Shown here in pieces: positions 44,711 to 53,244 of a stretch of DNA of 64,000 nucleotides. The notes beneath the pieces are model-generated. The model made no database searches. It was not told the origin of the DNA and saw nothing but the letters and a program-made list of their open reading frames with translations. A program made the position numbers and the translations under genes. Origin of the DNA: Ruania suaedae (GTDB lineage: Bacteria > Actinomycetota > Actinomycetes > Actinomycetales > Beutenbergiaceae); contig NZ_CP088018.1 of NCBI RefSeq assembly GCF_021049265.1, positions 2,604,001 to 2,668,000 on the forward strand, given 5' to 3'. Position 1 is the first letter of the stretch, and the number at the start of each line of letters is the position of its first letter.

Positions 44711-45895
44711 ATGGCTACCACCGAGAACCGAGCCGCACGGGGGCCGCGGCACAGCAGGCGAGCACCGGGCGCTCATCGCGCGCTGCGCGTGACGCTCGTG
44801 GCGGCGCTGTTTTTGGTGACCTTCACCGGCACCGGCGCCGCACTCGCCTACCAGAACCTGCAGGGCGGGATCGATCGGCACGACTTCGACGACGTGCTCG
44901 GCACCGACCGCCCGACCATGGACTCCGGTGAGGCGCCGAACCCGGACGACTCCATGGAAGGCCGGGCCGTCAACCTGCTGGTGATGGGGACCGACTCCCG
45001 CGCCGGGGACGACAACCAGGATCTCGGCGGCGGCGACGTCGACGGGATGCGCTCGGACACCACGCTGCTGATGCACATCTCCGCCGACCGCTCCCGGGTG
45101 GACGTGGTCTCCATCCCGCGTGACCTGCTGGTGACGATCCCCAGCTGCCCACGGCCGGACGGGACCTCCACCTACGAGCAGTACGACGCGATGTTCAACG
45201 CCGCTTTCGCCCTCGGGGGCGGCAGTGGTGACGTCGGCTATGCCGCCGCCTGCACCATCAAGACCGTCGAGACCATGACCGACATCCGCATCGACGACTT
45301 CGTGGTGGTCGACATGTCCGGGTTCAAGGACATGGTTGACGCCATCGGCGGAGTGGACATGTGCTTCGAGCAGGACCTGTACTCCGAGCAGGCCAAACTC
45401 GACATCACCGCCGGCTGCCACACCCTCGATGGCGAGACCGCCCTCGCCGTGGCTCGGGCGCGCAAGGGCGTGGGCCTGGGCGACGGCTCCGACATCGGCC
45501 GCATCGACCGCCAGCAGGAGCTGCTGAGCAACATGGCCGAACAGGTGCTGGACCGCAACGTCATGACCGAGACCACCGAGCTCTACCAGTTCCTGCAGGC
45601 GGCGACGTCCTCGCTGACCACGAGCGAGCGGATCGGCAACCTCACCACCATGGCCGGCCTGGCCTACTCCCTGCGCAACATCGAGCTGGACGAGGTCAGC
45701 TTCGCGACCATGCCCTTCGACTGGGCCGGCAACCGGGTGCGCCCCAACTACCTCTCCGAGGAGCTGTGGGCCTCCATCCGTGCCGACGAGCCGATGGCCC
45801 TGCCGGAGGATCCGGAGGCCTCGGAGGAGGCCTCGGGCGGGGCGGACATGGGCGAGACCGCGGACGAGCTCGCGTCCTCGGACGCCACCGGATAA
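44711..45895 (+). CDS. LytR-CpsA-Psr (LCP) cell-wall polymer ligase, first copy
   Basis: This is a 394-residue LCP protein: one N-terminal membrane helix (about 26-47) then an extracellular LCP domain with NLLVMGTDSRAGDD, MRSDTTLLMHISADRSRVDVVSIPRDLLVTIP and, later, LDGETALAVARARKGVGLGDGSDIGRIDRQQELL. The arginines of SRAGD, SIPRD, ARARK and GRIDRQQ are the pyrophosphate-binding set. LCP enzymes attach polyprenyl-linked teichoic acids, arabinogalactan or capsule to peptidoglycan. The C-terminus is acidic and Ala/Ser-rich. A second LCP gene follows after 102 bp. Confidence 0.92.
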   Translation: MATTENRAARGPRHSRRAPGAHRALRVTLVAALFLVTFTGTGAALAYQNLQGGIDRHDFDDVLGTDRPTMDSGEAPNPDDSMEGRAVNLLVMGTDSRAGDDNQDLGGGDVDGMRSDTTLLMHISADRSRVDVVSIPRDLLVTIPSCPRPDGTSTYEQYDAMFNAAFALGGGSGDVGYAAACTIKTVETMTDIRIDDFVVVDMSGFKDMVDAIGGVDMCFEQDLYSEQAKLDITAGCHTLDGETALAVARARKGVGLGDGSDIGRIDRQQELLSNMAEQVLDRNVMTETTELYQFLQAATSSLTTSERIGNLTTMAGLAYSLRNIELDEVSFATMPFDWAGNRVRPNYLSEELWASIRADEPMALPEDPEASEEASGGADMGETADELASSDATG

Positions 45896-45997
45896 CTGCG
45901 GCCTCGGCAGCGACCAGCGCGCCACGGCCCCGCACCCAGCCCGGCCCGCTACTCTCGTGCTGCCGCGGGACGGGAACGATCGAGGAGCTGACCCACG

Positions 45998-47302
45998 ATG
46001 ACTGACGATCCGTTCGCCGACGAACCCCGGCGCGCCCCCGGGCGGCGGCCTCGCACCGGCGGCAGCCGGGCCCGCGACGGCGGCTCGGCCCGTCCGGTGA
46101 ATGGCTCGCCCCAGCGCGAGACCCCCGCGGATGCCCCGCAGGTGCGCCGCACCTCCGCCCGGCCCCCCAGTTTCGCCCCGGGAGGGCAACCCCACGACGG
46201 CGGAGCCCGCCCGCCGGTGGACCGCACCCGGGTGATGCCCGCTGGGCAGGCGCCCCCGCCCGCCCGGCCGGTCCACCGTCCTACCTCCGGCGGTGGGCAG
46301 GCTCCCCCGCCCGGCGGGCCCGGCGGCACCGGTGGCCCGCCCTCCGGCGGCAGCCCCCGACGACGCCGCGTGGCGCGCCGGCGCGTCCTGACCGTCCTCG
46401 CCGTGCTGCTGATCCTCGCCCTCGCCTGGCCGGTCGGGCTGCTGATCTGGGCGAATGGGCAGATCACGCACGTCGCCGCCACCAACGACGATCTGAGCAC
46501 CGAGGGGACCACCTACCTGCTCGCCGGCTCGGACTCGCGTGACAACTCCGGCCTGACCGGGGACACCACCGGCGGGGAGCGCACCGACACGATCATCCTG
46601 CTCACCGCACCCCCGAGCGGCACCGCATCGCTGATCTCCATCCCCCGAGACACGTTCGTGGACATCCCGGGCTTCGGCCCGAACAAGATCAATGCCGCCT
46701 ACGCCTACGGCGGGCCCGAGCTGCTCGTGGACTCGGTGCAGAGCCTGACCGGGATCGAGGTGGACCACTACGTCGAGATCGGGATGGGCGGCGTGGCCGA
46801 TGTGGTCGACGCCGTCGGCGGTGTGGAGCTGTGCCTGGACTACGACGTCGACGACGCCGACTCCGACCTGGTCTGGGACGCCGGCTGCCACATGGCCGAT
46901 GGCGACACCGCACTGGCCTTCGCGCGGATGCGCAAGGCGGACCCGCTCGGGGACATCGGCCGGACGCAGCGCCAGCAGCAGGTCATCAGCGCCGTCTCCG
47001 ACGCCGTCGTGGAGCCCTCCCTGGCAGTGCGGCCCGCCGACCAGGTCCAGCTGATCGACGCCGGGCTCGGCGCCCTGCTGGTCTCCGAGGGCACCGGCAT
47101 CATCGACCTCGGGCAGATGGCGCTCGCGTTCCGGTCCGCCACGGGGTCCGACGGCGTCCGCGGCACTCCCCCGGTGGCCGACCTGAACTACCGGCCCGGC
47201 GGGGTGGGCTCCACGGTGCTGCTCGACCCGGACCTCGCACCGGCGTTCTTCGAGGCCGTCGCCGACGGCACCGTCACCGAGGGCGATCTGCAGGAGTACT
47301 GA
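45998..47302 (+). CDS. LytR-CpsA-Psr (LCP) cell-wall polymer ligase, second copy
   Basis: This is a 434-residue LCP protein with a long disordered Pro/Arg/Gly-rich cytoplasmic N-terminus (about 125 residues), a single membrane helix (about 129-150) and an LCP domain: TTYLLAGSDSRDNSG, ERTDTIILLTAPPSGTASLISIPRDTFVDIPGFGPNKINAAYAYGG, FARMRKADPLGDIGRTQRQQQV. It diverges clearly from the first LCP copy, so the two probably serve different polymers or growth phases. A 30-bp-stem hairpin lies 8 bp after the stop codon. Confidence 0.92.
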   Translation: MTDDPFADEPRRAPGRRPRTGGSRARDGGSARPVNGSPQRETPADAPQVRRTSARPPSFAPGGQPHDGGARPPVDRTRVMPAGQAPPPARPVHRPTSGGGQAPPPGGPGGTGGPPSGGSPRRRRVARRRVLTVLAVLLILALAWPVGLLIWANGQITHVAATNDDLSTEGTTYLLAGSDSRDNSGLTGDTTGGERTDTIILLTAPPSGTASLISIPRDTFVDIPGFGPNKINAAYAYGGPELLVDSVQSLTGIEVDHYVEIGMGGVADVVDAVGGVELCLDYDVDDADSDLVWDAGCHMADGDTALAFARMRKADPLGDIGRTQRQQQVISAVSDAVVEPSLAVRPADQVQLIDAGLGALLVSEGTGIIDLGQMALAFRSATGSDGVRGTPPVADLNYRPGGVGSTVLLDPDLAPAFFEAVADGTVTEGDLQEY

Positions 47303-47310
47303 GCCTGCCG

Positions 47311-47387
47311 ACCCAGGTTCCACGCACGGACCGAGGGTGCGGGCATCGACCGGGCTTGCACCGTCGGTCCGTGCCGGGAACCTGGGT
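47311..47387 (+). terminator. long hairpin after the second LCP gene
   Basis: Arms 47311-47340 and 47358-47387 pair at about 27 of 30 positions around a 17-nt loop. No T-run follows, which is common in actinobacterial terminators. It lies between two same-strand genes. The arm length is unusual for a simple terminator, so a repeat element is also possible. Confidence 0.6.
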
Positions 47388-47440
47388 CCGCCTGGGACGG
47401 TCGCGGGAATCGACCGGACCACCGGCGGCGTTGCACCGGC

Positions 47441-47860
47441 ATGAGCACCCACACCAATGACCCGGCCACGATCGAACGGCTCCTGCGCACCCCCGGCCGG
47501 TGGGCCGTCGTCGGACTCTCGGACAACCCCGCCCGGACGGCGTATCGCATCGCCAGCTACGTGCAGGGGCTGGGTCACGAGATCGTGCCCGTGCACCCCA
47601 AGGCCGAGACCGTGCACGGGGCCACCGGCTACGCGAGCCTCGCCGAGGTGCCCGGTGAGATCGACGTCGTCGACGTCTTCGTCAACTCCGACCTCGCCGG
47701 CGGCGTGGTCGACGAGGCGATCACCCGCGGGGCGAAGGCCGTCTGGCTGCAGCTGGGCGTCATCGACGAGGCCGCGGCGGCGCGGGCCCGCGAGGCCGGG
47801 CTGGACGTGGTGATGGACACCTGCCCGGCGATCGAGGGACCGCGCCTCGGCCTGGGCTGA
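47441..47860 (+). CDS. CoA-binding domain protein
   Basis: This is a 139-residue Rossmann-type CoA-binding protein (YccU-like): WAVVGLSDNPARTAYRIASYVQGLGHEIVPVHP is the nucleotide loop, and GAKAVWLQLGVIDEAAAARAREAGLDVVMDTCPAIE is the conserved second half. Family members bind CoA; a physiological role is not established. It converges with the AIM24 gene, 1 bp between stops. Confidence 0.88.
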   Translation: MSTHTNDPATIERLLRTPGRWAVVGLSDNPARTAYRIASYVQGLGHEIVPVHPKAETVHGATGYASLAEVPGEIDVVDVFVNSDLAGGVVDEAITRGAKAVWLQLGVIDEAAAARAREAGLDVVMDTCPAIEGPRLGLG

Positions 47861-47861
47861 C

Positions 47862-48869
47862 TCAGAAGCGGTTGTCCCCGCCGAGCAGGTTCCCGAACCC
47901 GCCCAGCACCGACCCCTCACCCCGGTCGCGGCCGCCGGTCTGCGGCGCGGCGGCGAGCATCCGGCCGGCCATCCGGGAGAACGGCAGCGACTGCAGCCAC
48001 ACCTTGCCCGGGCCGGTCAGGGTCGCGAGGAACACGCCCTCCCCGCCGAAGAACATCGACTTCACCCCGCCGACCGGGCGCACGTCCATGTCGACGGTGT
48101 CGTGGTAGGCCATGACGCAGCCGGTGTCGACGTCGATGCGCTCCCCGACCGCCAGCTCGCGCTCGATGATGGTGCCGCCGCCGTGCACGAAGACCCAGCC
48201 GTCGCCCTCGAGCTTCTGCATGATGAAGCCCTCGCCACCGAACAGGCCGGTCATCACCTTGCGCTGGAAGTGGATCCCGATCGAGACCCCGCGCGCTCCG
48301 GCGAGGAAGCTGTCCTTCTGGCAGATGAGCCGGCCGCCGTGGTCGGAGAGCTTGATGGGCAGCACGGTGCCGGGGAACGGTGCGGCGAAGGAGACGTGCG
48401 CCTTGCCCTGGCCCTCGTGGGTGAACATCGTGGTGAACAGCGACTCCCCGGTCACCACCCGCTTACCGGCGGAGAGGACCTTGTCCATGAAGCCGCCGCC
48501 GGCACCCTCGGCCGCGGACCCGTCGCCGAAGACGGTGTCCATCCGCACGCTCGCGTCCTTCATCATCAGCGCACCGGCTTCGGAGATCGCGGTCTCACCC
48601 GGGTCGAGCTCGATCTCGACGAACTGCATGTCCTCGCCGATGATCCGGAAGTCGATCTCGTCCGAACGGCGCCCGGCCTGGGCCGGCGCCGGTGGCGGCG
48701 GGGGCGAGCCGGCCGATCCGAGCTCGGCGATCGACTGGATCGGCAGCCACTCGGCGAAGCCCTCCCGCCAGGCGTGCCCGTTCGGGTTCGCCGCCGCCTG
48801 CGCGCGGGCCTGCTCGTCCTCGAACGGCCCGGTCCGCTCCCCCTGATAGGTGAAGTACCACTGACTCAT
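47862..48869 (-). CDS. GYF_2-AIM24 (TIGR00266) family protein
   Basis: The 335 residues comprise an N-terminal GYF_2-like domain (about 1-55: WYFTYQGERTGPFEDEQAR ... WREGFAEWLPIQSI), a proline linker, and an AIM24/TIGR00266 beta-helix-like domain (about 72-310: FVEIELDPGETAISEAGALMMKD, GGEGFIMQKLEGDGWVFVHGGGTI, VKSMFFGGEGVFLATLTGPGKVWLQSLPF). The bacterial role is unknown; the GYF_2 part suggests peptide or proline-rich binding at the membrane. The start codon overlaps the upstream acyltransferase stop by 4 bp. Confidence 0.88.
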   Translation of the reverse strand: MSQWYFTYQGERTGPFEDEQARAQAAANPNGHAWREGFAEWLPIQSIAELGSAGSPPPPPAPAQAGRRSDEIDFRIIGEDMQFVEIELDPGETAISEAGALMMKDASVRMDTVFGDGSAAEGAGGGFMDKVLSAGKRVVTGESLFTTMFTHEGQGKAHVSFAAPFPGTVLPIKLSDHGGRLICQKDSFLAGARGVSIGIHFQRKVMTGLFGGEGFIMQKLEGDGWVFVHGGGTIIERELAVGERIDVDTGCVMAYHDTVDMDVRPVGGVKSMFFGGEGVFLATLTGPGKVWLQSLPFSRMAGRMLAAAPQTGGRDRGEGSVLGGFGNLLGGDNRF

Positions 48870-50041
48870 CGATGCTCTCCCTGATCGCTCCCACGGCGCC
48901 CGTCGCGACGCTCCGCGCGCAGCCTATCGACACCGGCAACCGGCGCACCGGCCGCCGGCGGCTCCCCCAGCAGCCGCAGCACCCCGTGCTTCATGCGCGG
49001 CGCCAGCGGCCGCTCCACGCAGCGATGCACCAGCCAGGCGAGCGTCAGCGACAGCGCCGTCGCTGCCACCACGCTCACCACCGGGCCCACGCTCTCGCGG
49101 AGCCCGGCGATCACCCACCACCCCCAGTACTGGTGCAGCAGGTACACCGGATAGGTCAGCGCCCCCACGGTGGTCAGCCACCGCCAGTCGATCTGCGCGG
49201 CCGGGGTCAGCGAGATCAGTCCCACCGCCACGAAGCACGCGGTCACCAGCGAGCCCAGCAGCCACGGGTTCAGGGCGTACGGGGTGTTCTGCTCCACCTG
49301 CTCGCTCAGGCCCGGCACCGTGTGCCACACCGCGAGCGCCGCATTCCCGAGCAGCACCAGCCACCGCCAGGGCGTGTGCCCGCGTGAGTAGAGCAGGTAC
49401 AGCACCATCCCGCCGGCGAAGAAGGGCGCGTGCCGGTAGATCAGCCAGTCCCAGAACCACTCCACCCCGGATTCGGCCAGCGCCCACCCGGCCAGCGGCC
49501 ACAGCACGGCCAGCCACATCACCCGGCGGGTGGTGACGCCCCAGAGCACGAGCAACCCCATGAGCAGGTAGAACTTCAGCTCCACCCACAGCGTCCAGTA
49601 GACGCCGTCGACGTGGGGGACCTCGAAGGCGGCCTGCACCATCGTCAGGTTCACGGCCACCTGCTCCAGGCTGGGCGCCCGGCCGGGGTTCCACATGAGG
49701 ATCAGCAGCGCACTGGTGAGCAGCACCGCCGTCCAGTAGCCCGGATAGAGACGGCTGATCCGGGAGGCCACGAAGTAGCGCCAGCCCCGCCCCTGCGCCG
49801 TCATGAGGATCACGAACCCGCTGATGACGAAGAACAGGTAGGGCGCCAGCGCCCCGTACCCGAACCACACCCCCACCCGGGCGGTGGCGTCCTCGATCGG
49901 CTCCCCCCACACGGGGCCCTCGACCTGGTCGAAGGCGGCGTAGTGGTAGCCCAGGACCGCGACCGCGGCGAAGAACCGCAGTCCGTCCAGCAAGCGCAGC
50001 CGCCCGCGCGGCACCGCCCTCAGTCCTTGCTGCTCAGTCAC
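48866..50041 (-). CDS. acyltransferase family 3 membrane protein
   Basis: This is a 391-residue integral membrane acyltransferase with ten or so helices. The motif LDGLRFFAAVAVLGYHY at the N-terminus carries the catalytic-site histidine/arginine pair of this family, and FFVISGFVILM and SRLYPGYWTAV follow. Members O-acetylate surface polysaccharides, peptidoglycan or antibiotics. The GTG start at 50041 lies only 13 bp from the left end of the inverted-repeat element at 50054, which therefore occupies its leader. Neighbouring LCP and GT genes suggest an envelope polymer as acceptor. Confidence 0.88.
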   Translation of the reverse strand: MTEQQGLRAVPRGRLRLLDGLRFFAAVAVLGYHYAAFDQVEGPVWGEPIEDATARVGVWFGYGALAPYLFFVISGFVILMTAQGRGWRYFVASRISRLYPGYWTAVLLTSALLILMWNPGRAPSLEQVAVNLTMVQAAFEVPHVDGVYWTLWVELKFYLLMGLLVLWGVTTRRVMWLAVLWPLAGWALAESGVEWFWDWLIYRHAPFFAGGMVLYLLYSRGHTPWRWLVLLGNAALAVWHTVPGLSEQVEQNTPYALNPWLLGSLVTACFVAVGLISLTPAAQIDWRWLTTVGALTYPVYLLHQYWGWWVIAGLRESVGPVVSVVAATALSLTLAWLVHRCVERPLAPRMKHGVLRLLGEPPAAGAPVAGVDRLRAERRDGRRGSDQGEHR

Positions 50042-50053
50042 CCGCGGAACCTT

Positions 50054-50216
50054 AGCGGTTCCGCCAGTAGGGGCTGCCGTCGCGAGCGGTGTATCCAGTG
50101 CGTACATCGCAAGGCGGAGGAGGAAGGTGTGGCGGAGCCACGTCGACCGACGACAACGCAGCGAGGTGCGCGCTGGGGCATCGCGTAGCAGGCATCGACC
50201 TACTGGCGGAACCGCT
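50054..50216. mobile_element. 163-bp element with perfect 18-bp terminal inverted repeats (MITE-like)
   Basis: The ends 50054-50071 and 50199-50216 are exact reverse complements over 18 bp. The interior has no gene and contains GC-rich self-complementary stretches. No obvious target-site duplication was found. The size, TIRs and lack of coding capacity suit a miniature inverted-repeat element, but a structured leader RNA or large terminator is also possible. It fills most of the gap between the acyltransferase start and the lipoprotein gene. Confidence 0.55.
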
Positions 50217-50254
50217 GAGCCGGATCGGCTGGGCCGGCGACGTATCCTGAGCCG

Positions 50255-50674
50255 ATGACCGCACGGATCCGACTGCTGCTCGTGGCGCTGCTCGCCATGA
50301 CGCTGCCGGTCTCCGGCTGCCAGTTCGTCCAGGACCAGGCCGGGGACGTGGTCGAGCACGCGATCGAGGAGGCCGTGGCCGGACTCGACCTGACCGACGG
50401 CGTGCCCGAGTCGTTCCCGAGCGGTGTCCCGCTGGTGGAGGGGCCCGCGCGCGGGGCCAGCCGCTCCACCGACACCGGCACCGAGTGGGTGGTCCTCATC
50501 GAGGCGGACGATCAGGGCGAGGCCGCCCAGGAGGCTGTGGAGGGCGCCGGGTTCGAGGAGAAGCACGCCGTCTCCACCGAGGCCGGCCTGATGGCCGAGT
50601 ACTCCGACGGCGCCCATCACCTCACGCTGATCGCCTCCGGCACCCGCGTCGTATACGTGATCCGCGGGGTCTGA
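50255..50674 (+). CDS. small lipoprotein
   Basis: This is a 139-residue exported protein. The signal peptide RIRLLLVALLAMTLPVSGC ends in a lipobox (PVSGC, Cys22), predicting a lipid-anchored protein on the outer face of the membrane. The mature part is acidic (DQAGDVVEHAIEEAV; WVVLIEADDQGEAAQEAVEGAGFEE) with alternating strands and helices. I do not recognise the family. It converges with purE. Confidence 0.75.
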   Translation: MTARIRLLLVALLAMTLPVSGCQFVQDQAGDVVEHAIEEAVAGLDLTDGVPESFPSGVPLVEGPARGASRSTDTGTEWVVLIEADDQGEAAQEAVEGAGFEEKHAVSTEAGLMAEYSDGAHHLTLIASGTRVVYVIRGV

Positions 50675-50687
50675 GTCCGGCCGGGTA

Positions 50688-50756
50688 CCGAACTGACGCC
50701 CCTCACGGCACCGGTGCCATTTCTGGCACGGACCTCGCCCCAGCCGTCAGTTCCGG
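50688..50756. terminator. hairpin between convergent lipoprotein and purE genes
   Basis: The arms CCGAACTGACG (50688-50698) and CGTCAGTTCCGG (50745-50756) pair with one bulge, and an inner GTGCCA/TGGCAC stem (50714-50719, 50724-50729) caps them. Position between convergent stops suggests a bidirectional terminator. Confidence 0.55.
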
Positions 50757-50762
50757 CCCGCC

Positions 50763-51290
50763 TCAGCGACCGAAGCCGGTGCGCTGGCTCCGTGAGGAGC
50801 GCAGCCGGGCGCCCTTCGCCTGGGCGCTCTCACGCAACCCCTGCTGGAACTGACGCATCGTCTCCCGCAGCTGGGCTGCGCCGTCGTCGGCTCCGGCGCC
50901 GAGGATGCGGGCGGCGAGCAGGCCGGCGTTACGCGCCCCGCCCACCGAGACGGTGGCCACCGGTACGCCCGCGGGCATCTGGACGATGGAGAACAGCGAG
51001 TCCATCCCGTCCAGATGCTGCAGCGGCACCGGCACGCCGATCACCGGCAGCGGCGTGACCGAGGCGAGCATGCCGGGCAGGTGGGCGGCTCCTCCGGCGC
51101 CGGCGATGATCACCCGCAGCCCACGATCGGCGGCCTGCTCTCCGTAGGCGATCATCTCGTGCGGCATACGGTGCGCGGAGACCACATCCACCTCGACCTC
51201 GACGCCGAACTCGGCGAGTGCCTCCACGGCGCCGGTCATCACCGGCCAGTCCGAGTCCGACCCCATCACCACACCGACCACTGCGCTCAT
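50763..51290 (-). CDS. purE: 5-(carboxyamino)imidazole ribonucleotide mutase
   Basis: This class I PurE (175 residues) converts N5-CAIR to CAIR in purine synthesis. The substrate loop GSDSDWPVM (10-18), the catalytic SAHRMP (38-43) and the phosphate-binding [12 protein letters not shown] are present. The gene starts 1 bp after purK ends, and the two enzymes act consecutively. The last 20 residues are a basic extension not needed for activity. Confidence 0.96.
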   Translation of the reverse strand: MSAVVGVVMGSDSDWPVMTGAVEALAEFGVEVEVDVVSAHRMPHEMIAYGEQAADRGLRVIIAGAGGAAHLPGMLASVTPLPVIGVPVPLQHLDGMDSLFSIVQMPAGVPVATVSVGGARNAGLLAARILGAGADDGAAQLRETMRQFQQGLRESAQAKGARLRSSRSQRTGFGR

Positions 51291-51291
51291 C

Positions 51292-52425
51292 TCAGCGTCC
51301 TCCCAGCAGCGCTGCTGCCTCTTGGGCCCGACGGCGCACCGTGGGCAGATCCGACCCGGCCACGGTCACGTGGCCGAGCTTGCGTCCGGGGCGCACCGAC
51401 TTGCCGTACAGGTGCACCTTGGCGTCGGGGTACTCGGCCATCAGGCGCGGGTAGGCGCTCGAGGGGTCCTCCAGCGCGGAGCCGAGCAGGTTCACCATGA
51501 CGGCGACCTCGGAGGTCATCGCGGTCTCCCCCAGCGGCAGGTCCAGGACCGCCCGCAGGTGCTGCTCGAACTGGCTGGTCACCGAGGCGTCGATGCTGAA
51601 ATGACCGCTGTTGTGGGGCCGCATCGCGAGCTCGTTGACGAGGATCACGCCGTCGTGGGCCTCGAACATCTCCACGGCCAGCACACCGGTCACTCCGAGC
51701 CCGGCGGAGATCTTCTCGGCCACGTCCACCGCGTCCTGGGCGACGTGATCGGGGATCTCCGGCGCGGGGGCGACGACCTCGGCGCACACCCCGCCGGTCT
51801 GGATGGTCTCCACCACCGGCCACGAGCGCACCTCGCCGGAGGGACGGCGGGCCACCAGCACGGCGAGCTCGCGACGAAAATCGACCTTCTCCTCCAGCAG
51901 CACCTCACCGCGCGGGTGGTCGAACCAGGTGGCCACGCGCTCGGCGTCGGCCGGGGACTCGAGGACCTGCACCCCCTTGCCGTCGTAACCGCCCACCGGG
52001 GTCTTGGCCACCAGCGGCCAGGCCACGACGTCCTGCTCGCGCAGCTCGGCCACCGAGGAGACGGCCGTCCAGCGCGGGCACGGCACCCCGAGCTCGGTCA
52101 TCCGGCGGCGCATGACGATCTTGTCCTGGGCGTGACGCAGCGCCTGCGGCCCGGGCTGGACGTTGACCCCGCGGGAGACCAGCTCGGCCAGCACCGGCTG
52201 CGGGACGTGCTCGTGCTCGAAGGTGAGGACGTCGGCGCCGTCGGCGATCTGCGCCACGGCGGAGGCGTCGTCGGCCCTGCCCACCCGGGCGTGCGGGACC
52301 ACCTGGGCGGTCGCGCCGTCGCCGGCCTCCACCAGCGCCTGCAGCCGGATCTGCAGCGCTCCGGCGGGCTCGGCCATCATCCGGGCGAGCTGTCCGCCCC
52401 CTACCACGGCTACGACTGGTCCCAT
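51292..52425 (-). CDS. purK: 5-(carboxyamino)imidazole ribonucleotide synthase
   Basis: This 377-residue ATP-grasp enzyme makes N5-CAIR from AIR, bicarbonate and [20 protein letters not shown] opens the protein. [17 protein letters not shown] is the ATP loop, [20 protein letters not shown] follows, and [37 protein letters not shown] is the PurK signature. It is first in the purK-purE operon. A family-2 hairpin repeat lies 50 bp upstream of its start, in the divergent gap. Confidence 0.96.
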   Translation of the reverse strand: MGPVVAVVGGGQLARMMAEPAGALQIRLQALVEAGDGATAQVVPHARVGRADDASAVAQIADGADVLTFEHEHVPQPVLAELVSRGVNVQPGPQALRHAQDKIVMRRRMTELGVPCPRWTAVSSVAELREQDVVAWPLVAKTPVGGYDGKGVQVLESPADAERVATWFDHPRGEVLLEEKVDFRRELAVLVARRPSGEVRSWPVVETIQTGGVCAEVVAPAPEIPDHVAQDAVDVAEKISAGLGVTGVLAVEMFEAHDGVILVNELAMRPHNSGHFSIDASVTSQFEQHLRAVLDLPLGETAMTSEVAVMVNLLGSALEDPSSAYPRLMAEYPDAKVHLYGKSVRPGRKLGHVTVAGSDLPTVRRRAQEAAALLGGR

Positions 52426-52474
52426 GGGGGCTCACCCTACCGACTCCGCGCCGGCCGTCGGCGAGGTCGGCCGG

Positions 52475-52544
52475 CCGGATCGACACGGATGCGCAGGTCT
52501 GCGACAACTGGCGGGCGCAGAGGTGCGCAGCCGTGTCGATCCGG
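52475..52544. repeat. dispersed hairpin repeat, family 2, copy 2
   Basis: The outer arms 52475-52494 and 52525-52544 match at 19 of 20 positions; an inner stem TCTGCG/CGCAGA lies at 52498-52503 and 52516-52521. It shares its arm sequence, inner stem and the trailing GTCAGCG with copy 1 at 37464-37533. Unlike copy 1 it lies between divergent genes (purK and GtrA), so termination alone does not explain it. Confidence 0.65.
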
Positions 52545-52583
52545 TCAGCGGCCCGGGATGGACCGGGCCGTTATCCTGACCCG

Positions 52584-53162
52584 ATGGCCACCCCCACCTC
52601 CCCCGACGGCGTCACCTGGCGCGCCCGGGTGGCCGACCGCCGGCGCCGGCTGACCGCCTGGCTCGGTGAGCTGCTCCGGTTCGGGACCGTGGGGCTGATC
52701 GCGTTCGTCGTGGACACGGGGCTGATGAACCTGCTGCGGTTCGGGCCCGGTGAGCTGCTCGGGCACAAGCCGCTGACCGCGAAGGTGATCTCGGTGAGCG
52801 TGGCCGTGCTCGTCGCCTGGCTGGGCAACCGGTACTGGGCCTTCGCCGCCAAACGCAGCGAGGAGACCCCGACGGCGCGCAGCAAGGAGCTCGTGCAGTT
52901 CGCCGCCGTCAATGTGGTGGGGATGGCGATCGCCGTCGGCTGCCTGGCCGTGTCCCACTACCTGCTCGGGTTCACCTCCCCGCTCGCCGACAACATCTCC
53001 GCCAACGGGGTCGGGCTCGTGCTCGGGACGGCGTTCCGGTACCTCGGCTACCGGTACTGGGTGTTCACGGGGGCACCACCTCCATCGAATCCATATCCGT
53101 CATCGGAATCCGTTTCTGCACGTTCGGACGTGGATTCCAACGACAGAAGTGGATTCCGATAG
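52584..53162 (+). CDS. GtrA-family membrane protein with repeat-derived C-terminus
   Basis: This 192-residue protein has four membrane helices, typical of GtrA/PST-C1 proteins that help flip or present polyprenyl-phosphate sugars: LLRFGTVGLIAFVVDTGLMNLL, AKVISVSVAVLVAWLGNRYWAF, and the end motif FRYLGYRYWVF. Normal members stop soon after YWVF. Here about 25 more residues (SNPYPSSESVSARSDVDS...) and the stop codon come from the palindromic element at 53085-53162. No dedicated polyprenyl glycosyltransferase is adjacent. Confidence 0.87.
   Translation: MATPTSPDGVTWRARVADRRRRLTAWLGELLRFGTVGLIAFVVDTGLMNLLRFGPGELLGHKPLTAKVISVSVAVLVAWLGNRYWAFAAKRSEETPTARSKELVQFAAVNVVGMAIAVGCLAVSHYLLGFTSPLADNISANGVGLVLGTAFRYLGYRYWVFTGAPPPSNPYPSSESVSARSDVDSNDRSGFR
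53085..53162 (+). repeat. 77-bp palindromic element, copy B (forms the 3' end of the GtrA gene)
   Basis: It aligns gap-free with copies A and C and shares the GTCATCGGAATCC core and the terminal TGGATTCC. It is read in the same frame as copy A, giving the peptide NPYPSSESVSARSDVDS..., and ends in the TAG that terminates the gene. With copy C it brackets the gene at 53245-54279. Confidence 0.83.
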
Positions 53163-53244
53163 GTCCCCGCCCCGACGCCCCCACATCCCCAGCCCCACCC
53201 CGTGGCGGCACGCTCCCGGGAGCGCCTGTGCTGAGGTGCGGCCC

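Noticed and set aside
44690-47920. A 1076-codon minus-strand frame
   Set aside because: It runs antisense through two LCP genes with unmistakable motifs and has no recognisable domain.
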